A DNA stretch of 64,000 bases from Colimorpha sp045597945 (GTDB taxonomy: Bacteria > Bacteroidota > Bacteroidia > Bacteroidales > P3), in NCBI GenBank assembly GCA_045597945.1, contig JAZLLD010000065.1:1-64000 (forward strand). Direction: 5' to 3'. Positions 59,805 to 64,000 of the stretch are shown piece by piece. The notes under the pieces were generated by a model that searched no databases, was not told where the DNA came from, and saw only the letters and a list, made by a program, of their open reading frames with translations. The first letter of the stretch is position 1. Each line of letters starts with the position of its first letter. Made by a program: the position numbers and the translations under genes.

Positions 59805-61172
59805 CTATTTCATCAGTTCTTCAGACAATGCAGCAAAATCTATGCCATCGAAGTTGCCGCTGCTCATCATCAGCAGATTTGTCTGCCGCCACTGCATCTT
59901 TTTCAGTTCGGCCACCATCTGCGCCGAGTCGGTAAACACCCGCAGACCGGCGTTGGCAAACGACAAGCGCACCTGCTCGGGGTCAAGGTCGGGCAATTTT
60001 TTCAGTTGCAAGGCATGCTGGCTGTAATAGACAAAGGCCACATCGGCCTTGTCCATAGTGCCGGCATACTGCTTGAGAAACTCTGCCGTGAGCGAGCTGA
60101 AGGTGTGCAACTCCATGCAGGCCACCAGCTTGCGCTGCGGATACTGATCCTTCATAGCGGCAATAGTGGCACGCAGTTTGGAAGGTGCGTGGGCGAAATC
60201 CTTATACACGGCGCAATCATCATTCTTCTTCACCAGCTCCAGCCGCTTGCTGGCGCCACCGAAGGTCTGGATGGCCTCATCGAACTGCTCATCGGTCACG
60301 CCCAGCGTGTTGCAGGCATAGCGCGCGGCAGTCATATTCAGCAAGTTATGGCGACCAAAGACGCGGAGAGGTGTTGATTTGTTGATTCGCTGATTTGTCA
60401 GATAGGTCACACCGTCTTCCACCTTGTGCTCTGGCACATCGTAGGGGCGTTTGGTGATATCGGTGCGCTGGTTCTTCAGTGCCACATCGGCCACCTCCTT
60501 GTCATCATCGCAATAGATGAGGGTGCCGCCGGGCTCAATCAGATTCACAAACTGGGCGAACTGGTCTTTGTAAATCTCAAAAGTGGGGAACACATTGATG
60601 TGATCCCACTCAATGCCGGTGACGATGGCCACATTGGGCTTGTAGAGGTGGAACTTGGGTCGGCGGTCAATGGGCGAAGTCAGATATTCGTCGCCCTCAA
60701 TCACCATCACCTTGGCGGTCTCGCTCAGGCGCACCATGACCTCAAAACCCTCCAGCTGAGCACCCACCATATAGTCGGCCTCGATGCCAACGTGCTGCAG
60801 CACATGCAGAATCATGGCCGTGGTGGTGGTCTTGCCGTGGCTGCCGCCAATCACGATGCGGGTCTTGTCCTTAGACTGTTCATAGAGGTATTCTGGATAG
60901 CTGTAAATCTTCAGCCCCAGCTCTTGCGCGCGCAGCAGCTCGGGATTGTCGACGCGGGCATGCATGCCCAGCACAATGGCGTCCAAGTCCTTAGTGATGC
61001 GCTCGGGATGCCAGCCGAAACTCTCCGGCAGCAAGCCGTAGCGCTGCAGGCGGCTCTTGGCCGGGTCGAAAATCTCGTCGTCGGAACCGGTCACATGGTA
61101 ACCCTTGAGGTGCAAGGCGATGGCCAGATTGTGCATGGCACTACCGCCAATGGCTATAAAATGAACATTCAT
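59805..61172 (-). CDS. mpl: UDP-N-acetylmuramate:L-alanyl-gamma-D-glutamyl-meso-diaminopimelate ligase
   Basis: Recycles the murein tripeptide by joining it to UDP-MurNAc. The Mur-ligase start HFIAIGGSAMHNLAIALHLK, ATP loop VIGGSHGKTTTTAMILHVL (near residues 105-123), EGDEYLTSPIDRRPKFHLY and the later FGRHNLLNMTAARYA and VYKDFAHAPSKLRATI identify the family. The D-Y-A-H of MurC is replaced by DFAHAPSK as in Mpl, and the length of 455 aa fits. A leftward TATCTTTG box at 61273-61280 lies about 100 bases upstream. Confidence 0.94.
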   Translation of the reverse strand: MNVHFIAIGGSAMHNLAIALHLKGYHVTGSDDEIFDPAKSRLQRYGLLPESFGWHPERITKDLDAIVLGMHARVDNPELLRAQELGLKIYSYPEYLYEQSKDKTRIVIGGSHGKTTTTAMILHVLQHVGIEADYMVGAQLEGFEVMVRLSETAKVMVIEGDEYLTSPIDRRPKFHLYKPNVAIVTGIEWDHINVFPTFEIYKDQFAQFVNLIEPGGTLIYCDDDKEVADVALKNQRTDITKRPYDVPEHKVEDGVTYLTNQRINKSTPLRVFGRHNLLNMTAARYACNTLGVTDEQFDEAIQTFGGASKRLELVKKNDDCAVYKDFAHAPSKLRATIAAMKDQYPQRKLVACMELHTFSSLTAEFLKQYAGTMDKADVAFVYYSQHALQLKKLPDLDPEQVRLSFANAGLRVFTDSAQMVAELKKMQWRQTNLLMMSSGNFDGIDFAALSEELMK

Positions 61173-61272
61173 ATATTTAAATTACAATTTTCAACTGTTG
61201 ATTTATCTCATACCTTTGATACACAATTAGTCACATGCAAAAAGACGTGCGGCAAACCAATCAAAGACAATG

Positions 61273-61280
61273 CAAAGATA
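61273..61280 (-). promoter_or_regulatory. -7 promoter element of mpl
   Basis: CAAAGATA on the plus strand, i.e. TATCTTTG leftward, 101 bases before the mpl start. Confidence 0.65.
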
Positions 61281-61534
61281 CAAAAAAAATTCCATAAACG
61301 AACAATTATTCTCATTCAAAATTTCAACCCGGGCAGACATGGAAACTTATCGCATCCAAAAAACTGACGCAAACAAATGGTTTACAAACTATTGCACACC
61401 GACATCAGCAAACAGAATCCAACCTCCTTCCAGAGCCTCAGCCATTTTGTTTTCAGCCGGCGCAGCACTTCTGCCGAGAGTGAAAATGCGGCCGAAGAGT
61501 TCTCAGCCACGGCCTCTCTCCCGCCCTAGCCCCA

Positions 61535-61632
61535 CTAGTTTTACCTTAGTTATACTATAGTTATACCTTAGTTATTCTATTACATATAGGATAAATATAG
61601 TATAAATAAGGTATAAATATAGGATAAGGAAC
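61535..61632. repeat. Degenerate A+T-rich tandem/inverted repeats
   Basis: Alternating words TTAGTTATA, ACTATAGTTATACC, then TATAGTATAAATAAGG and ATAAATATAGGATAAGG make a roughly palindromic 98-base block. The left half resembles the complement of the right half. The rest of 61173-61748 shows no gene. Confidence 0.6.
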
Positions 61633-61748
61633 GGGGGAAGAGCGGGGTTACACTGGAGCCACTCACGCCCGGCTGATCCGCAATCGTGGCGATTTGAGGG
61701 GTTGGCAGCAGGTATTCTCTCACGGCTACACTTTGGCGAGCATCAGCT

Positions 61749-62981
61749 CTAGCGCAGTTCCTTGGGATAGCAGATGTAGTATTTAGTGACTTGTTTTTCA
61801 AGGAAATGGCGGTCGAGCTGGTCGGAGGCGTCGCCGATGTCGCGGCAGGTGCCGTCTTTGAAGAGCACGCGGATTTCCTGGTCGTTGTAGTCGTAGGCAT
61901 GGTTGACCAACTTGCCAGTCTTGACAAAATATTCGCACTCAGCCGGTTCCACGTTGTAGAGCAGCTGCACCTGGGTGCGGAAAGTGTCGAGGACTTCGCC
62001 GGAGAACGGATGGTCGGACACGGCTATGGCGTTCAGATGGCGGTTGACAAGGTGGTGGCTGAGGGTGCGGAGGATATAGTCGCTGTGGCGAGTCCAGGCC
62101 TTGACAGCCACATCGATATCGCTGTCGTCGATCATGGCAAAGCGGTCCAGCAGCTCGGGATTGGACTGGAAGTCAGCAGCAGAATACTTGTGGGTGAGGA
62201 AGTCGCCCAAGGGCATGTGCTCAATGCCCAGCGGGATGCCCTGCGCGGCCAGTTCGCGCACACGGCGCAGGATGGCATAGAGCAGGTTGTCGGCCGCTAT
62301 CACGGTTTTGTGGAGGTAGACCTGCCAGTACATGAGGCGGCGCGAGATGATGAATTTTTCTACCGAGTAGATGCCCTTTTCGTCAACAACCAGCTCATCG
62401 TTGCGCACGTTGAGCATGTTGATGATGCGGTCGGTGCCCACGATGCCCTCGCTCACACCGGTGAAGAAACTGTCGCGCGAGAGATAGTCGAGTCGGTCCA
62501 TATCTAGCTGACTGCTAACCAACTGATGCAGATAGTGCTTGGGATAAGAGTCTTCGAAAATAGCGATGGCGGTGTTGAGCCGGCCTCCAAACTCTTGGTT
62601 GAGCCGCTGCATCATCAGGAGCGAACAATCCTCATGGTGCATGTCGGCAATCATATATTCAGAGGTGTGTGAGAAAGGGCCGTGGCCAATATCGTGCAGC
62701 AAAATGGCCAGCTTTGCCCCCAGCACTTCGTCGCGGGTCATCTCCACTCCCTTCACTTTCAGCACCTCCAGGGCGCGGGTCATGAGATTGAGCGCGCCGA
62801 GCATGTGGCTGAAGCGGGTGTGCATGGCTCCGGGGTAGACCAAATAGGTGAATCCCAGCTGCTTGATGCGGCGCTGGCGTTGGAAATAAGGATGCTGGAG
62901 CACATCGAAGATGATGTCGTCCTCGATGGTGAGAAAGCCATCGTAGACAGGGTCGTTGATTATTTTTCGTTTGTTGGTCAT
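61749..62981 (-). CDS. HD-domain phosphohydrolase (dGTPase-like)
   Basis: A 410-aa protein starting MTNKRKIINDPVYDGFLTIE. The HD motif is split in the usual way: FQRQRRIKQLGFTYLVYPGA, MHTRFSHMLGALNLM (first His), LLHDIGHGPFSHTSEYM (HD and following His) and the final Asp in SQLDMDRLDYLSRDSF. These features fit the YwfO/SAMHD1-like dNTP triphosphohydrolase group. The ATG at 62981 is right after a leftward TATCTTTG box at 63011-63018, so the longer frame beginning at 63110 would start upstream of its own promoter. Confidence 0.9.
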   Translation of the reverse strand: MTNKRKIINDPVYDGFLTIEDDIIFDVLQHPYFQRQRRIKQLGFTYLVYPGAMHTRFSHMLGALNLMTRALEVLKVKGVEMTRDEVLGAKLAILLHDIGHGPFSHTSEYMIADMHHEDCSLLMMQRLNQEFGGRLNTAIAIFEDSYPKHYLHQLVSSQLDMDRLDYLSRDSFFTGVSEGIVGTDRIINMLNVRNDELVVDEKGIYSVEKFIISRRLMYWQVYLHKTVIAADNLLYAILRRVRELAAQGIPLGIEHMPLGDFLTHKYSAADFQSNPELLDRFAMIDDSDIDVAVKAWTRHSDYILRTLSHHLVNRHLNAIAVSDHPFSGEVLDTFRTQVQLLYNVEPAECEYFVKTGKLVNHAYDYNDQEIRVLFKDGTCRDIGDASDQLDRHFLEKQVTKYYICYPKELR

Positions 62982-63010
62982 CACAAAAAATGATACTCTT
63001 TTTGAATTTG

Positions 63011-63018
63011 CAAAGATA
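63011..63018 (-). promoter_or_regulatory. -7 promoter element of the HD phosphohydrolase gene
   Basis: TATCTTTG read leftward, 29 bases before the ATG at 62981. It decides the start of this gene. Confidence 0.75.
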
Positions 63019-63190
63019 CGATTTTTTTGCGAGATAATGGAAAGCCTTTTTTCGTTTTTGAAAAAAACACACCATTCATCACCTATCAGAGTCACCGAAA
63101 TGGGACGCAACTAGCAGATCTATACTTTATTGCAAATTGAGACACTGGGCATTGATGGAAAAAAAATTTGCACGATTCGGATTTTATGTG

Positions 63191-63198
63191 TATATTTG
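63191..63198 (+). promoter_or_regulatory. Promoter of the terminal secreted-protein gene (-33 TTTG and -7 TATATTTG)
   Basis: TTTG at 63167-63170 and TATATTTG at 63191-63198 are 20 bases apart, the standard Bacteroidetes promoter spacing. The coding start follows 60 bases later. Confidence 0.8.
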
Positions 63199-63257
63199 CA
63201 TTGGATTATATCATAAATCATAGTGCTTTAGTAGTTCAGAATCAAAACATTGTGCTT

Positions 63258-64000
63258 ATGAAGAAGTTTTTATTTTATTGTATACCTATATTTATATTAT
63301 TATTTTCGCACAAGGCCGAGGCACAAATCTACATCTTCTCCACAGATGTAGACCAAAACGAATGGGTTGAATTGCAGAATTTCAGCTCGGTGACTAGCAA
63401 CGAAACGGCGGTGACCCTGCCTTTTGACTTCTGCTTCTTTGAGCACTATTACCGCCAGATTTGGATTAACTTCAATGGCGCGATCCATTTCGGCAGAAGA
63501 ATCGTAGAGACCAATATCGACAACTCTCTTGCAGGGTTTGTTGCCCCATGTATTGTGCCATTTGGCAATATTTTGTGGAAGACCCAAGGGGATGGATGGT
63601 ATATCCATTACAAGACTATCGGCGCTGAGGGCAATCGCACATTTGTTATTGATTTTCAACTAACTCCGCACAACCTTTATTCCTCCACCGACCAGTATCG
63701 CAAGTTCCAAATCAGGCTGAAAGAGGCCGACCAGAGCCTCACCATCCAATATGGGCCGAACCTGGGTCCCAACACTTATTATGCCGCCATAGGCTTGAAA
63801 GGCGATATCGATTTCAGGATTTCGCAATACAGCAACGCCATCGTTGCGTTTACCGACAATGAGCCCCCGGTAAACAGCAATTGCGCTTGGCCCGGCGAAT
63901 ACAGGTATTACACTCTCACACCGCCCCAGCAACCGAAATGCGGCACACCCAGAAAGGTGTCGGTGAGCTACTCTGACGACCACCATGTGGAGCTAGGCTG
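63258..64000 (+). CDS. Secreted protein, N-terminal part (cut by window end)
   Basis: The frame is open from the ATG at 63258 to the window edge (247 codons). The start is a typical signal peptide (MKKFLFYCIPIFILLFSHKA, then EAQ). The mature part is beta-rich, with segments LPFDFCFFEHYYRQIWINF, GNRTFVIDFQLTP and FQIRLKEADQSLTIQYGPN, and several cysteines late in the visible region. This looks like the nidogen-like or jelly-roll N-domains found ahead of gliding/T9SS-sorted surface proteins in Bacteroidetes, but the C-terminal sorting domain, if any, lies outside the window. Confidence 0.8.
   Translation, partial: MKKFLFYCIPIFILLFSHKAEAQIYIFSTDVDQNEWVELQNFSSVTSNETAVTLPFDFCFFEHYYRQIWINFNGAIHFGRRIVETNIDNSLAGFVAPCIVPFGNILWKTQGDGWYIHYKTIGAEGNRTFVIDFQLTPHNLYSSTDQYRKFQIRLKEADQSLTIQYGPNLGPNTYYAAIGLKGDIDFRISQYSNAIVAFTDNEPPVNSNCAWPGEYRYYTLTPPQQPKCGTPRKVSVSYSDDHHVELG

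Noticed and set aside
1..64000. CRISPR arrays, tRNA and rRNA genes
   Set aside because: No regularly spaced direct repeats with unique spacers, no T-loop/acceptor patterns and no rRNA-like blocks were recognised by eye; a tRNA scan would be decisive.

Overview
The window looks like a chromosomal segment of a Bacteroidales bacterium, probably an uncultured gut or rumen lineage. The evidence is the gene content: Na+-NQR next to a fumarate reductase/succinate dehydrogenase of the frdCAB type, a TonB receptor with a DUF4249 lipoprotein, a DUF2027/Smr protein, the rSAM/lipoprotein pair and DUF1703-type AAA nucleases. Promoters of the Bacteroidetes form (TAnnTTTG, very often TATCTTTG) precede many genes. 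Base composition was not computed, but the housekeeping genes look clearly more G+C-rich than the accessory blocks at 3.1-9.5 kb, 28.7-35 kb and 49.8-52.4 kb.

Layout. 0-3 kb: a transposase-like C-terminus cut by the window edge, a family 2 glycosyltransferase and pyruvate kinase. 3.1-8.3 kb: an A+T-rich, leftward block of four unusual genes (YaaW/DUF3944 protein, zinc-ribbon membrane protein, DUF2971 protein, lipase-like hydrolase) with a long leader; it looks like a defence-type cassette. 8.3-9.6 kb: a gene desert full of short repeats. 9.6-21 kb: a leftward energy block, aspA - nqrABCDEF - frdCAB. Aspartase makes fumarate, Na+-NQR passes NADH electrons to menaquinone while pumping Na+, and fumarate reductase uses the menaquinol to make succinate. 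21.4-28.5 kb: a secreted GH20-type glycosidase, then a rightward run (membrane protein, LMW phosphatase, secreted protein, aat, PNPOx-like protein, Cys-rich small protein) and a leftward lipoprotein. 28.7-35.6 kb: another repeat-rich desert, a strongly structured probable ncRNA, a two-gene Z1-ATPase/nuclease-like operon and a DUF4160/DUF2442 pair. 36-41 kb: Xaa-Pro aminopeptidase, AAA/DUF1703 protein and glutamine synthetase. 41.2-47.4 kb: a rightward run with folK, a TonB receptor, DUF4249 and aroK. 47.4-49.6 kb: a YbaK-like deacylase and the rSAM/lipoprotein pair. 49.6-52.4 kb: a mobile-element graveyard with a nested palindrome, direct repeats and a phage antirepressor fragment. 52.5-64 kb: typA, a divergent pgk, ispG, a GxxExxY gene, a DUF2027/Smr protein, two paralogous membrane proteins, mpl, an HD phosphohydrolase and a secreted protein running off the edge.

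The most unusual signal is a mobile-element family. A GxxExxY (PD-(D/E)XK fold) gene at 57.3 kb is bracketed by inverted copies of a roughly 33-base repeat, each capped on the outside by a hairpin with an invariant CAAG loop but a different stem. A gene-free version of the same arrangement sits at 27.36-27.49 kb, and two decayed versions sit at 51.4 and 51.9 kb. This suggests that a GxxExxY nuclease-fold gene is the only coding content of a small mobile element with its own MITE-like derivatives. The second candidate is a roughly 140-nt nested hairpin RNA, with its own promoter and terminator, directly ahead of the Z1 operon. All family assignments are from recognition of motifs; no database search was run.
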